64,000 bases of DNA, from the NCBI RefSeq assembly GCF_004364165.1, contig NZ_SOAY01000016.1, positions 62,001 to 126,000 on the forward strand, in the 5' to 3' direction. Below, piece after piece: positions 53,593 through 64,000 of this stretch. A program made the translations under genes and the position numbers. The DNA comes from Maribacter spongiicola. GTDB taxonomy: Bacteria > Bacteroidota > Bacteroidia > Flavobacteriales > Flavobacteriaceae. Each line of letters begins with the position of its first letter. Position 1 is the stretch's first letter. Below the pieces are notes generated by a model. The model saw only the letters and a program-made list of their open reading frames with translations, made no database searches and had not been told where the DNA came from.

Positions 53593-54804
53593 TTACAGAA
53601 CTTCTGCTACAATAAAATTACTGCCGCCAACATATATAAAATCATTCTTTTTTGCATGTTTTTTCGCTGATTTAAATGCCTTATTTACAGACTTATAAAC
53701 CTCACCTTTAAAATTGAGGTCATAAAATAGCTCTGCCAAAATATTTTCATCCAAACCCCTAAATATTTTCGGTTTGCAAAAATAATAGGTTGCATTTTTA
53801 GGAAATAAAGGTATAATTTGACTAATATCTTTGTCTTTAACGAAACCTATTACTATATGAAGATTTTCATATTGCTGTGTTTTTAGTTGATTCAAAACTA
53901 TAGATATACCTTCTTTGTTATGGGCTGTATCACAAACTATAGCGGGATCTTCACCAATTTGTTGCCAACGCCCCATCAAATTGGTATTCTCAATTACTCG
54001 CTTTAATCCTAAAACAATATCGTTTTCTTCCACTTTGAAATTAGACAATAGGTTTAAAGTCGCTAAAACGCCTTTTATATTTTTCTTTTGATAAGAACCT
54101 AATAAACCTATTTCATAAGTTGGATACTCATTATCTTCTGCAAATACTATAGGTGCATTTACCTCTTTCGCTTTCGCCTTAAATACCGGTTCTGTCTCAT
54201 CATTATATTCACTTATAACCACAGGCACATGAGACTTTATAACACCGGCCTTCTCTTTAGCTATTAATGGAATGGTATGACCTAGCATGTCAACATGGTC
54301 TAAACCAATATTTGTAATTAAAGCAACCTCTGGTATAATAATATTCGTAGAATCGAGCCTACCACCTAAACCTACCTCTATTACCGCTATATCTACTTTC
54401 TCATATTCAAAATATAAGAACGCCATACCAACTGTCATTTCAAAAAATGAAAGTTGGTTAATATTAAAATAAGATTGATTTTGAGCAATAAAATCCACCA
54501 CCCAGCTCTTTCCTATTTTTTTTCCATTAACACGAATACGCTCTCTAAAATCTTTTAAATGAGGTGAAGTATAAAGTCCGACCTTATAGCCTGCTTCTTG
54601 CAAAACAGACGCTAATAAGTGACTGCTTGAACCTTTACCGTTAGTACCGGCAACATGAATGCTCTTAAATTTTGTATGTGGATTATCTAAATGTTCGGCA
54701 AATGAAGTAATGCCATCTAGTTTTGAATTAAAGGCTACTTTACCTTTATTTTGATACATTGGAAGTTGTGCAAACATCCAATCTAATGTTTCTTTATAGG
54801 TCAC
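53593..54804 (-). CDS. folC: dihydrofolate/folylpolyglutamate synthase
   Basis: A 403-residue Mur-ligase-like enzyme that adds glutamate to dihydropteroate and folates. The P-loop is in HVAGTNGKGSSSHLLASVL (about 51-69), with LYTSPHLKDFRERIRVNG (about 77-94), the EVGLGGRLDSTNII site (about 145-158) and the late CDTAHNKEG (about 290-298). The start is GTG at 54804, which overlaps the stop of the upstream tonB (GTGA); the next Met would lose conserved N-terminal residues. Coupling to tonB is by position, not by obvious function. Confidence 0.94.
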   Translation of the reverse strand: MTYKETLDWMFAQLPMYQNKGKVAFNSKLDGITSFAEHLDNPHTKFKSIHVAGTNGKGSSSHLLASVLQEAGYKVGLYTSPHLKDFRERIRVNGKKIGKSWVVDFIAQNQSYFNINQLSFFEMTVGMAFLYFEYEKVDIAVIEVGLGGRLDSTNIIIPEVALITNIGLDHVDMLGHTIPLIAKEKAGVIKSHVPVVISEYNDETEPVFKAKAKEVNAPIVFAEDNEYPTYEIGLLGSYQKKNIKGVLATLNLLSNFKVEENDIVLGLKRVIENTNLMGRWQQIGEDPAIVCDTAHNKEGISIVLNQLKTQQYENLHIVIGFVKDKDISQIIPLFPKNATYYFCKPKIFRGLDENILAELFYDLNFKGEVYKSVNKAFKSAKKHAKKNDFIYVGGSNFIVAEVL

Positions 54805-55739
54805 TCTCCTAATTTGAAGTTTACAACTACGAAACCAACTTGTTGATTTGGGGCATTGCTATCTAAATTCCATTTATGCATGAATGCCGTCTTTTTAGCT
54901 GGCTCTAGTAAACACGGATTATTGTTTGTAGTACCACGAACACCTGGCTCAGCACTAATTACTTTTCCATTTCTATCCACAACAATTTTTACTACTACTC
55001 TACCAGATTCGTTGCATTCTTGCTGCACTTTACCCTTATTTACTAAGGAACGACCGTTTAATCCGTATCCACCAGTTCCACTTCCGCTACCAGGACTTCC
55101 ATAATAACTAGTAGCGTAAGGGTCACCATCTGGTTGACCTTTATCCCCTGCTTTATTATCATCTCCTTCAGTACCTGATGCGGTACCGTCAGATTTATTA
55201 AGACCACCCATCATTGCATCTAAAGCTTTCTTTTTAGCCTCTTGCTCTTGGCGCGCCTTGTCTTCGGCATCTTTCTTTTGTTTAGCTATTTTTGCCGCAT
55301 CAGCCTTTTTCTTATTCTCTGCAGCTTCTGCTTTTCTTTTTGCATCTGCAGCAGCTTCATCAGCCTTTCTTTTAGCTTCTTTTGCCTGATTGATTTTTAT
55401 AGCCTCTTCATTATCTTGAGTCAATAACTTTTCTGCAGGCGCCTCTTTCTCGGCCGCAGCTTCTTCGACTTCTTCTACAGGCAATTCTACAGCCTCTTCT
55501 ACCTCTTGCTTTGTAGGTTCTACTGGAGGTGTATCTAATGGCTCTGATTGTATTTTTTCTTTTGGCTGCACTTTACCACTACCAAATTCCATAGTCCCAA
55601 AATTGACCGAGATTCCATTCTCTTCTGGCGGATCCATGTATGTTAGACCAATATAAAATAAAACCAATAACAGTGTACTTAACAACAATGTGGTAAGTGT
55701 CAATGATTTCTTTTTATGTTTCGTATCTAAAAATGCCAT
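54801..55739 (-). CDS. tonB: TolA-like energy transducer TonB
   Basis: A 312-residue protein with a single N-terminal transmembrane helix (about 13-33, LTLTTLLLSTLLLVLFYIG), a Pro/Glu-rich stretch (about 55-105), a long Ala/Lys-rich helix resembling TolA (about 112-180) and a Gly-rich linker (about 185-230) before a TonB/TolA C-terminal domain (about 235-312). It is directly downstream of exbD with no spacing and would form the TonB-ExbB-ExbD (or Tol-like) inner-membrane motor. Which receptors it serves cannot be told. Confidence 0.91.
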   Translation of the reverse strand: MAFLDTKHKKKSLTLTTLLLSTLLLVLFYIGLTYMDPPEENGISVNFGTMEFGSGKVQPKEKIQSEPLDTPPVEPTKQEVEEAVELPVEEVEEAAAEKEAPAEKLLTQDNEEAIKINQAKEAKRKADEAAADAKRKAEAAENKKKADAAKIAKQKKDAEDKARQEQEAKKKALDAMMGGLNKSDGTASGTEGDDNKAGDKGQPDGDPYATSYYGSPGSGSGTGGYGLNGRSLVNKGKVQQECNESGRVVVKIVVDRNGKVISAEPGVRGTTNNNPCLLEPAKKTAFMHKWNLDSNAPNQQVGFVVVNFKLGE

Positions 55740-56126
55740 TTAATTTGGGCGTACTGCCAAAATAACTTTATAATTATTTCTGTTCGCAATATCCATAACA
55801 TTCACTGCTTCTTTTATCGCAACACTTTCTTCTGCCCTTAGTATAATAGTAGGACTATCTTGACCAGCTAAAGCTTTTTTCAGCTCGATCTCTATATACT
55901 CTCCATTAATACGTTCATCATTAACAAAGTACTGTAGGTTCTTATCGATACTTACAGATACATTTTGAGTATTTGTAGATTTTCCTTTTGCTTTTGGCAG
56001 CAACAAATCTAAAGCATTTGGTGAATTAGCCGTTAGCATGAAAAATATCAACAACAAGAATACTATATCTGTCATTGAAGACATACTAAAGTCTGGACTG
56101 ACTTTATTTCTTCCTTTTAATTTCAT
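55740..56126 (-). CDS. exbD: biopolymer transporter ExbD
   Basis: A 128-residue ExbD/TolR protein. The single N-terminal helix contains the proton-pathway Asp in SSMTDIVFLLLIFFMLTANS (about 16-35); the rest (about 45-128) is the periplasmic domain with the VNVMDIANRNNYKVILAVRP ending. It lies between exbB (9 bp) and tonB (0 bp) in one operon and forms a stator with ExbB. Confidence 0.95.
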   Translation of the reverse strand: MKLKGRNKVSPDFSMSSMTDIVFLLLIFFMLTANSPNALDLLLPKAKGKSTNTQNVSVSIDKNLQYFVNDERINGEYIEIELKKALAGQDSPTIILRAEESVAIKEAVNVMDIANRNNYKVILAVRPN

Positions 56127-56135
56127 AGTATAAAA

Positions 56136-56825
56136 TTAAAGAGGTTCGTTTAAAAGATCTAAGAATTCTACCGCGTTAGCTTCCATTTTATGCACCACCT
56201 TATCGGTTCTGTTCACCAAATGGTTATACCCAACATAAGCAATAATACCTACTATTAGACCCGCTACCGTAGTTGTCATAGCAGTATAGATACCCGAAGC
56301 TAAAGACCCCATCTCTGCTTGACCGCCACTACTTGCCATTTCATGAAAGGCAAGTATCATACCTATTACGGTACCCAAGAAACCAATCATTGGTGCCGCA
56401 CCAGCTACTGTAGCAAGTATACTTACATTTTTTTCTAGCTTATATACCTCTAAAGTACCAGCATTTTCAATTGCGGTATTTATATCGTCTAATGGCTTAC
56501 CAATTCTAGATACACCTTTCTCGGTCAATCTAGCTACAGGCGAATCAGTTTGTGCACAAAGAAGTTTTGCAGCATCTAATTTACCCGAAGTAACATAATC
56601 ACGAATTTGATTCATAAAATTCTTATCTATTTTAGATGCCGCATTTACAGCAAGCAAACGCTCAAAATAGATATATAACGCTACACCTAACATTATAAAT
56701 AGTACCGAAATAATGATGACACTACCCGTACCCCCATTAAATATTAAATCTATAACCGAAAGAGTTTTCTCTTCAGACAATAATTCGTCGCTCGCATTTT
56801 GAGCCAAATCCTGGAATAATAACAT
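56136..56825 (-). CDS. exbB: MotA/TolQ/ExbB proton channel family protein
   Basis: A 229-residue inner-membrane protein with three helices: about 32-52, about 130-155 (MIGFLGTVIGMILAFHEMAS) and about 170-195 (GIYTAMTTTVAGLIVGIIAY). The last two and the intervening loop are the MotA/TolQ/ExbB signature. It is the first gene of the exbB-exbD-tonB-folC unit. It starts 53 bp downstream of the nhaD stop codon region and shares its direction. Confidence 0.95.
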   Translation of the reverse strand: MLLFQDLAQNASDELLSEEKTLSVIDLIFNGGTGSVIIISVLFIMLGVALYIYFERLLAVNAASKIDKNFMNQIRDYVTSGKLDAAKLLCAQTDSPVARLTEKGVSRIGKPLDDINTAIENAGTLEVYKLEKNVSILATVAGAAPMIGFLGTVIGMILAFHEMASSGGQAEMGSLASGIYTAMTTTVAGLIVGIIAYVGYNHLVNRTDKVVHKMEANAVEFLDLLNEPL

Positions 56826-56877
56826 AGTATTCTTTAAGTATTGAATTTGCCTTTATAACGATGATTTGCGAATTAAA

Positions 56878-58248
56878 TTATCCGTGAAGTACAAAATCTC
56901 TTAATAGGATAAAAACAACAGCCCCACTAATAAAACCTGCAAATGCCAACCATGCTATTTTCTTAAGATACCAGAAAAAATCAATTTTCTCCATACCCAT
57001 TGCAACAACACCTGCGGCAGATCCAATTATCAACATACTACCACCTGTACCAGCAGAATAAGCGATAAAATGCCATAACGGATTATCTAAAGGCTCGCTA
57101 AACATCCCCATACTTGCAGCAACCAATGGAACGTTATCAATAACCGCCGATCCCAAACCAAATAATAAAACCACAATATCGGTATTAGGTATAGCCTCAT
57201 TAAGCGCTCCTGCAGCATTAAAAAGTATACCTAATGACTCCATAGCAGCTACTGCCAATAAAATTCCTAAGAAGAAAAGTATACTTGGTAATTCTATTTT
57301 AGATAAAGAATGATGAACAGGACTATGGTGCCCTTCACTATCTTGACCTTCTTGATCTACCGAAGAGATGCTGAATTTCTTATTACTATATATTTCGGCG
57401 AAAGTTGCTACAACAGCTAACGATAACATCATACCTACATAAGGTGGCAAATGAGTTACGGTCTTAAAAATAGGAACGAATAAAATAGCGCCTAGACCTA
57501 AATACAACATTACTCCGCTATACTTAGACTTAGAATTTTCACCATCTAACTCACCATCAATTAAACCTTTAAACACTTTAAACCTACTTGCAATAACAAC
57601 AGGTACCAACATACAAACTAATGAAGGTAAAAGTACGTGAAGAACCAATTGACCGGCACTTACTCGATTCGCAATCCACAACATCGTTGTTGTAACATCG
57701 CCAATAGGCGACCAAGCACCACCAGCGTTTGCAGTAATAACGATCATACCAGCAAACCACAATTTTGTTTCCCTATCCTTAATTACCTTTTGAAGTATAG
57801 TAATTAAAACTATAGTAGCCGTAAGGTTATCTATTATTGCTGATAATATAAATGCTAATATTGAAAACAACCAAAGCAATTTCCCTTTTTGCTTTGTTTT
57901 AATAAAGCCTTTTATAGTTGCAAAACCATCGAAATAATCAATTATCTCTACAATTGTCATCGCACCTAGTAAGAAAAATAAAATTTCCGCAGTTTTTCCT
58001 AGATGATGCAAAAGTGATTCTTCCATCATATGCATTCGATCTAAATGCTCAAAATTATTAAACCCTTCTACAAGACTTTGCTGAGCAGAATCAAACCAGT
58101 TCTCATAACCATCTATTCCAAGAGCAATCAGTGCCCAAAGTATAGCCATCATGGCTAAAGCTGGAATTAATTTATCTATTTTAAGATTGTGTTCTAAGGT
58201 AATGGCAAGGTAACCTGCCAAAAAAACAATTACAATGATGGTTTCCAT
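56878..58248 (-). CDS. nhaD: NhaD-type sodium/proton antiporter
   Basis: A 456-residue carrier of the IT superfamily with about 12 helices. LSAIIDNLTATIVLITIL (about 133-150) and VITANAGGAWSPIGDVTTTM (about 172-191) hold the conserved Asp/Asn and Thr residues of NhaD; a mirrored GSAVIDNVPLVAASMGM (about 371-387) supports the inverted repeat fold. A His/Ser-rich cytoplasmic loop (about 300-318, GQDSEGHHSPVHHSLS) is specific to this protein. It exports Na+ in exchange for H+, apt for a marine cell. It is upstream of exbB in the same direction. Confidence 0.93.
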   Translation of the reverse strand: METIIVIVFLAGYLAITLEHNLKIDKLIPALAMMAILWALIALGIDGYENWFDSAQQSLVEGFNNFEHLDRMHMMEESLLHHLGKTAEILFFLLGAMTIVEIIDYFDGFATIKGFIKTKQKGKLLWLFSILAFILSAIIDNLTATIVLITILQKVIKDRETKLWFAGMIVITANAGGAWSPIGDVTTTMLWIANRVSAGQLVLHVLLPSLVCMLVPVVIASRFKVFKGLIDGELDGENSKSKYSGVMLYLGLGAILFVPIFKTVTHLPPYVGMMLSLAVVATFAEIYSNKKFSISSVDQEGQDSEGHHSPVHHSLSKIELPSILFFLGILLAVAAMESLGILFNAAGALNEAIPNTDIVVLLFGLGSAVIDNVPLVAASMGMFSEPLDNPLWHFIAYSAGTGGSMLIIGSAAGVVAMGMEKIDFFWYLKKIAWLAFAGFISGAVVFILLRDFVLHG

Positions 58249-58584
58249 ATTAGTCGGTTTTTTGAGTAACTAGTTAGTAGTTGTAAATATAGGTTCTAAT
58301 TCTAAAAAATAAATCTTCCAAATATATTTAAAATTGTCTGTGAATTCCTAATGAATTGACAATAATACCGAAGTTATTTGACTTCCAAATACTTAAATCG
58401 ATACTATTCTAAATTTAACAAGTTTTTAGTGACCACATTTTAACGTATAAGAAAATGTTAAATAGTTATCTCTCGACAATTGACAACCAACATTTGTTTT
58501 AAAATAGATTAAAAGAGGCTTTTTAAGTTGAATATTTAACGAGTATATCTTTATCTTTGAGAAGATAACTTTTATAAAATTTAC
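58249..58584. other. intergenic region between nhaD and acyl-CoA dehydrogenase
   Basis: 336 bp of divergent promoter region. Contains the clear plus-strand promoter at 58528-58559. A short AACTAGTT palindrome near 58268 is close to the nhaD start. Nothing else was recognised. Confidence 0.6.
58528..58559 (+). promoter_or_regulatory. promoter of acyl-CoA dehydrogenase
   Basis: TTG (58528-58530), a 21-bp spacer and TATCTTTG (58552-58559) fit the Bacteroidota consensus exactly. The ATG at 58585 is 25 bp after the -7 element, leaving a short leader. Confidence 0.78.
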
Positions 58585-59724
58585 ATGGATTTTTCTTTAA
58601 CTGAAGAACAACAACTTATTCAACAAGCAGCACGCGATTTTGCCCAAACTGAATTACTACCTGAGGTAGTGGAACGTGATGATGCACAAAGATTCCCTAA
58701 AGAAGAAGTTAAAAAATTAGGCGAACTCGGATTTTTAGGAATGATGGTAGATCCGGCTTACGGCGGAAGCGGTTTAGACACCTTATCATATGTTTTGGCT
58801 ATGGAAGAAATCTCTAAGATTGATGCCTCTACTTCTGTAATTATGTCGGTAAATAATTCTTTGGTTTGCTGGGGATTAGAAAAATTTGGTTCTGAAGCTC
58901 AAAAAGAAAAATATCTCACGAAGCTTTCAACCGGTGAACAAATTGGCGCATTCTGTCTTTCTGAACCTGAAGCTGGTAGCGATGCTACTTCTCAAACAAC
59001 AACAGCAATAGACATGGGTGACCATTATATTGTTAACGGTACTAAAAACTGGATTACCAACGGTGGCACAGCTAGCACATATATTGTCATAGCCCAAACT
59101 GACAAAGAGAAAAAACATAGGGGAATAAATGCCTTAATTATTGAAAAAGGTGCTCCAGGATTTGAAATTGGTCCTAAAGAGAACAAACTCGGTATTAGAG
59201 GTAGCGACACTCATTCTTTGATATTCAACGATGTAAAAGTGCCTAAAGAAAATAGGATTGGCGAAGATGGCTTCGGTTTCAAGTTCGCCATGAAAACTTT
59301 GGCCGGTGGTCGTATTGGTATTGCTGCGCAAGCTTTAGGAATTGCTGCAGGCGCTTACGAATTAGCTTTAAAATACTCTAAAGAACGTAAGGCGTTCGGT
59401 ACCGAGATCAGCAATCATCAAGCTATAGCTTTTAAACTTGCAGATATGCATACCGAAATTCAAGCAGCAAGGTTGCTTGTATATCAATCTGCTTTGGATA
59501 AGGATAATGGTAATGATTATGACCTTTCTGGTGCTATGGCTAAATTATATGCTTCAAAAGTAGCTATGGAAACCACTGTTGAAGCCGTACAAATTCATGG
59601 TGGAAACGGATTTGTAAAAGATTACCATGTAGAAAGATTAATGAGAGATGCAAAAATCACTCAGATATATGAGGGTACTTCCGAAATACAAAAAATCGTA
59701 ATTTCAAGAAGTATTTTAAAATAA
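58585..59724 (+). CDS. acyl-CoA dehydrogenase
   Basis: A 379-residue FAD enzyme that oxidises acyl-CoA to enoyl-CoA. N-terminal MDFSLTEEQQLIQQAARDFA, the FAD-contact GAFCLSEPEAGSD (about 116-128) and NGTKNWITNGG (about 152-162) are typical. The C-terminal helical domain has RKAFGTEISNHQAIAFKLAD (about 270-289) and the signature QIHGGNGFVKDYHVERLMRD (about 336-355). The catalytic base Glu is in IYEGTSEIQKIVISRSIL. The substrate-length class is probably short/medium, by overall similarity. Electrons would go to EtfAB (13.8-15.5 kb). Confidence 0.95.
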   Translation: MDFSLTEEQQLIQQAARDFAQTELLPEVVERDDAQRFPKEEVKKLGELGFLGMMVDPAYGGSGLDTLSYVLAMEEISKIDASTSVIMSVNNSLVCWGLEKFGSEAQKEKYLTKLSTGEQIGAFCLSEPEAGSDATSQTTTAIDMGDHYIVNGTKNWITNGGTASTYIVIAQTDKEKKHRGINALIIEKGAPGFEIGPKENKLGIRGSDTHSLIFNDVKVPKENRIGEDGFGFKFAMKTLAGGRIGIAAQALGIAAGAYELALKYSKERKAFGTEISNHQAIAFKLADMHTEIQAARLLVYQSALDKDNGNDYDLSGAMAKLYASKVAMETTVEAVQIHGGNGFVKDYHVERLMRDAKITQIYEGTSEIQKIVISRSILK

Positions 59725-59740
59725 AAATGTGCCTTCTTAA

Positions 59741-59776
59741 TAAACACCCCTATAAATTATAGGGGTGTTTTTATTT
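59741..59776 (+). terminator. rho-independent terminator after acyl-CoA dehydrogenase
   Basis: Perfect 14-bp stem AAACACCCCTATAA / TTATAGGGGTGTTT around a single central base (folding as a small A/T loop), followed by a T-rich tract. Confidence 0.93.
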
Positions 59777-59995
59777 TCAGCCAACACTAACTTTGTTACC
59801 CTCTCAATAAAGTTAGGCTTAATTGTTAGAAAGTTATATAAACTGAAACTTACCCCCTTTGCAAACCATTCATTTACGTAATATTAACTTAAATTTATCA
59901 ATCTGATAAATTCAAGGTTTCAAAAATCCATAATTATCGATTTTTTAAGCTTTTATTTATTTCGTTGAATTTTTTATTAGAATCTATTCGAATCA

Positions 59996-60027
59996 TTGAA
60001 CATAATTCAATTAAATTGATATTTTTG
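59996..60027 (+). promoter_or_regulatory. promoter of gltB
   Basis: TTG (59996-59998), a 21-bp spacer and TATTTTTG (60020-60027) fit TTG-N17-23-TAnnTTTG. The gltB ATG is 17 bp after the -7 element. Confidence 0.75.
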
Positions 60028-60044
60028 AAGAAATACCACAAAAG

Positions 60045-63000
60045 ATGACATTGAAAAAGCAAGGATTATATCTACCGGAATTTGAACATGATAACTGTGG
60101 GGCTGGTTTTATCTGTAGCCTTAAAGGAAAGAAATCTAACGACATTATACATAAAGCGTTGGAAATTCTTGAACGTTTAGAACATAGAGGTGCTGTAAGT
60201 GCTGACGGTAAAACAGGAGATGGTGCGGGTATATTAATAGACATACCTCATGATTTTTTTCAGGCTGTATGTAGTTTTGAATTACCAAAAGCTGGTGACT
60301 ATGCTGTTGGTAATATATTCTTTCCACGTAAAGCTAATCAGCGAGATTTTTGTATTTCGGTATTTGAAGAAAATATTAAAAAACAGGGGTTAAAATTATT
60401 AGGGTGGAGAGATGTACCTGTAAATAGATCAATACCAGGTAGAATTGCAGCTGAGACAGAACCTTTTGTAAAGCAAATCTTTGTTGCGAAAGAAAACGAA
60501 GAACAAGACTTTTTTAATTTTAACCTAAAATTGTTCATTGCTAGAAAAGTAACAGAACATACGATTATAAAATCAAAATTATCTGAAAGTAAATTCTTTT
60601 ACGTACCAAGTTTATCGACTAAAATAATTATTTTCAAAGGTTTATTGATGCCTTTAGACATTAGCCTGTATTACTCAGACTTAATGGACTCTAGAGTTGT
60701 AACCAGATTAGCATTGGTACACCAACGATTTTCAACAAATACTTTCCCTACTTGGGATCTGGCACAACCATTTAGATATATGTGCCACAACGGTGAAATC
60801 AACACCCTAAGAGGTAATGTTACTCGCATGTTCTCTAGAGAAGAGTTATTGAAGAGCGACGTATTTGGTGAAGAAATTAAAAACATACTTCCTGTAATTT
60901 TACCTGGCAAATCAGATTCTGCTACCATGGATATGGTTGTTGAATTATTATTAATGACAGGTAGATCACTACCAGAAGTAATGATGATTCTAGTTCCTGA
61001 AGCTTGGGAGAAAAATACAGAGATGTCTAAAGCTAAAAGAGCATTCTACGAATATCACTCTTGTATGATGGAACCTTGGGACGGACCTGCATCTATACCT
61101 TTCACAGATGGTAACTTTATTGGTGCTGTTTTAGATAGAAACGGACTAAGACCTTCAAGATATACAGTTACAAAAGATGACTATGTAGTAATGTCTTCAG
61201 AAACTGGTGTTGTAGATATTACACCAGAGAATGTTGAATTTCATGGTCGCTTACAACCGGGCAAGATGTTCTTGGTAAATATGGAAGAAGGTAGAATTAT
61301 TAACGATGAAGAAATTAAAGAGAACATCGCTCAAAAATTCCCTTACCAGAAATGGCTAGATGATAATCTTGTTCATTTAAAAGACATACCATATAACGAT
61401 TGTCCTTTATTTTTAGGAGAAGAGACTTTAGAAAAAAGAAAATCTGTTTTCGGTTATACATTAGAAGATATTAACACGATAGTGTTACCAATGGCGAAAG
61501 CTGGTAAAGAACCAATTGGATCAATGGGTTCAGACACACCAATTGCTGTTTTATCTCAACGCCCTCAATTAATATATAATTACTTTAAACAATTATTTGC
61601 TCAAGTAACGAACCCGCCTTTAGATGGTATTCGTGAAGAATTGATCACAGATATCAGTTTAACTTTAGGTAGTGATCATAATGTATTTGAGTTTTCAGAA
61701 TTACACTGTAGAAAACTTAAAATTCAAAATCCTGTAATTTCTAAAGAGGATTTGGATAAAATTAAAAATTACGATGTAAGTCCAGATTACAAAGTAGTAT
61801 CAATTTCGATGTTATATGCTATCAAGCAAGGGCATAACGGACTAGAAGATGCTTTACAAGCATTATTAAATCAAGCATCTAAAGCTGTAGATGAGGGAGC
61901 AAACATTATTATACTTTCCGATAGAAATGTTACAGAAGAAATGGCCCCTATACCAGCACTTCTGGCTTGTTCATTTGTAAATAGTGGATTGCAGAAACTA
62001 GGCAAACGTTCTAAACTAAGTGTTATCATAGAATCTGCAGAACCACGCGAAGTACATCATTTCGCTTTATTATTTGGTTTTGGTGCAAGTGCTATAAATC
62101 CATATTTGGTTAACGAAATTATTGCAGAGCAAATAGAGGAACATGATATTACAGAAATATCATTTGACGATGCAATTAAAAATTACAATAAGGCTGTTGG
62201 AAAAGGCATCTTAAAAGTGATGAACAAAATCGGTATTTCAACGCTGAACTCTTACCGTGGATCTCAACTTTTTGAATGTATAGGTATCAATACCAAGGTG
62301 GTTGAAAAATATTTTCCGAATACACCAACACGTATTCAAGGTATAGGTCTATATCAAATTGAAAAAGAGATTGCACTACGTCATCATAAAACATTTAGCA
62401 AAAAACATATCGATGCTAATTTAGATTTAGAAATTGGTGGTGAATATAGATGGAGAAGAGATGGTGAAAAACACATGTTCAATCCATTATCCATTGCCAA
62501 GCTTCAAAAGTCTGTTCGTAATAATGAGCCTGACACTTACAAAGAGTACTCAAGTATGGTTAATGAGCAATCTAAAAACCTTATGACGATTAGAGGTCTT
62601 TTTGAATTCTCTAATTATGATCCAATTCCTTTAGAAGATGTTGAACCATGGACAGAAATTGTGAAAAGGTTTAAAACTGGTGCAATGTCTTATGGATCTA
62701 TCAGTAAAGAAGCTCATGAGAATCTAGCGATTGCGATGAACCGTATAGGCGGCAAAAGTAATTCAGGAGAAGGTGGTGAAGATGAAGGTAGATTCTATAA
62801 AAATTCAACTGGTGATTGGAGAAATAGTGCTATAAAACAAGTTGCCTCAGGTAGATTTGGTGTTACATCCAACTACTTGACAAATGCAAAGGAAATTCAA
62901 ATAAAAATGGCACAAGGTGCCAAGCCGGGTGAAGGTGGTCAATTACCCGGACCGAAAGTAAATCCTGAAATTGCAAAAACAAGAAATTCTACTCCATATG

Positions 63001-64000
63001 TAGGTTTAATTTCTCCACCACCGCATCATGATATTTATTCGATTGAAGATTTATCTCAACTTATATATGATTTAAAATCTGCGAATAGAAAAGCTAGAAT
63101 TAATGTTAAATTGGTTTCTGAAGTTGGTGTAGGAACCGTTGCTGCAGGTGTTGCAAAGGCCAAAGCCGATGTAGTATTAATATCTGGTTTTGACGGTGGT
63201 ACGGGAGCATCTCCCTTAACTTCGTTAAAACATTGTGGTTTACCTTGGGAGCTTGGAATTGCCGAAGCCCAACAAACACTCGTTTTAAATGATTTAAGAA
63301 ATAGAATTGTTCTTGAATGTGACGGACAATTAAAAACAGGTAGAGATGTTGCCGTAGCTTGCCTTTTAGGTGCCGAAGAATTCGGCTTTGCTACTGCTCC
63401 ATTAGTGGCGTCTGGTTGTATAATGATGCGTGTATGTCACTTAAATACTTGCCCAGTAGGTATCGCAACTCAGAACCCTGAGTTAAGAAAGAAATTTAAA
63501 GGTAAACCAGAACACGTTGTTAACTATATGTATTTTGTAGCACAAGAGTTACGAGAAATTATGGCTCAATTAGGCTTTAAGACCATCAATGAAATGGTAG
63601 GTCAGGTTCAAAAACTAGATCGTAAAAAAGCAATTGATCACTATAAAGCAGCCGGAATTGATTTAACACCTATTTTACATCAAGTAGATGTACCTAAAGG
63701 AACTAAATTTTACAATACAGAAAAGCAAAAGCACGATATAGATAAATCTATAGAGTTCGATATTATTGCAAAAGCTAATCCGTCATTATTTAGAAAAGAG
63801 AAATTAACTTTAGATTACCCAATTTGTAATACTGACCGTGCCGTAGGAGCAATAATAAGCAATGAAATTTCTAAAACCTATGGTGCAGAAGGTTTACCAA
63901 TAAATACACTGCGACTTAATTTTACGGGGTCTGCAGGACAAAGTTTTGGTGCCTTCGCAACAAGGGGACTTACTATGATCGTTAATGGAAACACTAATGA
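60045..64000 (+). CDS. gltB: glutamate synthase large subunit, truncated by window edge
   Basis: The frame opens at ATG 60045 and is still open at the window end, giving 1318 residues of a protein normally about 1500 long. A 17-residue propeptide precedes the N-terminal nucleophile Cys18 in HDNCGAGF, the start of the class II glutaminase domain; [20 protein letters not shown] (about 45-64) and [20 protein letters not shown] are in that domain. The FMN synthase domain carries [11 protein letters not shown] and [14 protein letters not shown]. The 3Fe-4S cysteines are in [15 protein letters not shown] (about 1125-1139). It ends within the start of the GxGxG domain ([17 protein letters not shown]). 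The small subunit gltD, expected downstream, is outside the window. Confidence 0.97.
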   Translation, partial: MTLKKQGLYLPEFEHDNCGAGFICSLKGKKSNDIIHKALEILERLEHRGAVSADGKTGDGAGILIDIPHDFFQAVCSFELPKAGDYAVGNIFFPRKANQRDFCISVFEENIKKQGLKLLGWRDVPVNRSIPGRIAAETEPFVKQIFVAKENEEQDFFNFNLKLFIARKVTEHTIIKSKLSESKFFYVPSLSTKIIIFKGLLMPLDISLYYSDLMDSRVVTRLALVHQRFSTNTFPTWDLAQPFRYMCHNGEINTLRGNVTRMFSREELLKSDVFGEEIKNILPVILPGKSDSATMDMVVELLLMTGRSLPEVMMILVPEAWEKNTEMSKAKRAFYEYHSCMMEPWDGPASIPFTDGNFIGAVLDRNGLRPSRYTVTKDDYVVMSSETGVVDITPENVEFHGRLQPGKMFLVNMEEGRIINDEEIKENIAQKFPYQKWLDDNLVHLKDIPYNDCPLFLGEETLEKRKSVFGYTLEDINTIVLPMAKAGKEPIGSMGSDTPIAVLSQRPQLIYNYFKQLFAQVTNPPLDGIREELITDISLTLGSDHNVFEFSELHCRKLKIQNPVISKEDLDKIKNYDVSPDYKVVSISMLYAIKQGHNGLEDALQALLNQASKAVDEGANIIILSDRNVTEEMAPIPALLACSFVNSGLQKLGKRSKLSVIIESAEPREVHHFALLFGFGASAINPYLVNEIIAEQIEEHDITEISFDDAIKNYNKAVGKGILKVMNKIGISTLNSYRGSQLFECIGINTKVVEKYFPNTPTRIQGIGLYQIEKEIALRHHKTFSKKHIDANLDLEIGGEYRWRRDGEKHMFNPLSIAKLQKSVRNNEPDTYKEYSSMVNEQSKNLMTIRGLFEFSNYDPIPLEDVEPWTEIVKRFKTGAMSYGSISKEAHENLAIAMNRIGGKSNSGEGGEDEGRFYKNSTGDWRNSAIKQVASGRFGVTSNYLTNAKEIQIKMAQGAKPGEGGQLPGPKVNPEIAKTRNSTPYVGLISPPPHHDIYSIEDLSQLIYDLKSANRKARINVKLVSEVGVGTVAAGVAKAKADVVLISGFDGGTGASPLTSLKHCGLPWELGIAEAQQTLVLNDLRNRIVLECDGQLKTGRDVAVACLLGAEEFGFATAPLVASGCIMMRVCHLNTCPVGIATQNPELRKKFKGKPEHVVNYMYFVAQELREIMAQLGFKTINEMVGQVQKLDRKKAIDHYKAAGIDLTPILHQVDVPKGTKFYNTEKQKHDIDKSIEFDIIAKANPSLFRKEKLTLDYPICNTDRAVGAIISNEISKTYGAEGLPINTLRLNFTGSAGQSFGAFATRGLTMIVNGNTN

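Larger units (their letters stand above)
59725..60044. other. intergenic region upstream of gltB
   Basis: 320 bp holding the acyl-CoA dehydrogenase terminator at its start and the gltB promoter at its end. The middle (59.8-59.99 kb) is AT-rich with no recognised element or frame. Confidence 0.6.

Noticed and set aside
60011-60928. Several minus-strand open frames under the start of gltB
   Set aside because: They are antisense to a clear gltB coding sequence and match no family.

Overview
The window is low-GC bacterial chromosome that looks like a marine member of the Flavobacteriaceae (Bacteroidota). The evidence is a SusC/SusD pair, a GLPGLI protein, a DUF5686 outer-membrane protein, the type IX secretion and gliding proteins PorV and GldJ, family I PPase next to a membrane PPase, NhaD, and promoters of the Bacteroidota form TTG-N17-23-TAnnTTTG. 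Two PL7 alginate lyases point to life on brown algae. The genus (something like Maribacter or Zobellia) cannot be fixed from the sequence alone. Most of the window is core genome; no transposase, integrase, phage gene, CRISPR array or rRNA was seen.

Layout. 1-5.9 kb: edge-truncated TonB-dependent receptor with a GLPGLI partner, a deoxynucleoside kinase, pabB-pabC for 4-aminobenzoate, and an App1-type phosphatase. 6.1-13.6 kb: TonB, hppA and ppa pyrophosphatases, DUF5686 protein, pdhB. 13.8-19.5 kb: etfBA behind a perfect 26-bp palindrome, a bifunctional nuclease, nupC, thyA and a TonB-domain protein. 19.6-26.8 kb: egtB-egtD (ergothioneine), a CBM48 mini-protein, a class V PLP enzyme, 2TM protein, folA, murI and PafA phosphatase. 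26.9-36 kb: mlaEF, then on the minus strand pdhA-pdhC and a five-gene unit M28 peptidase/SDR/SprT-like/manC/DUF389. 36.2-41.4 kb: cdd, porV, gldJ, murF.

41.4-53.5 kb is the accessory part: an alginate-utilisation locus exactly bracketed by two tRNA-Val genes of different anticodon. It runs on the minus strand as susC, susD, PKD surface glycan-binding lipoprotein, two PL7 lyases, a GntR/FCD regulator and a divergent Nramp-fold transporter that lacks the metal-binding motifs. A triple 13-bp repeat containing GntR/FCD-like operators lies over the likely susC promoter. SusCD would bind and import oligo-alginate, the PKD protein would hold the polymer, the lyases would cut it, and the regulator would sense uronate products. 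PL17, KdgF, DEH reductase and the KDG enzymes are not here and must be encoded elsewhere.

53.6-64 kb returns to core genes: folC, a TonB/ExbD/ExbB energy-transduction operon, NhaD, an acyl-CoA dehydrogenase (the likely electron donor to EtfAB) and the start of gltB, which runs off the end.

Most notable items: the tRNA-Val-bounded alginate island and its operator array, the motif-less Nramp protein, the 26-bp palindrome before etfBA, tandem PL7 lyases with oppositely charged linkers, the absence of porU between porV and gldJ, and a possible ergothioneine C-S lyase near egtBD.
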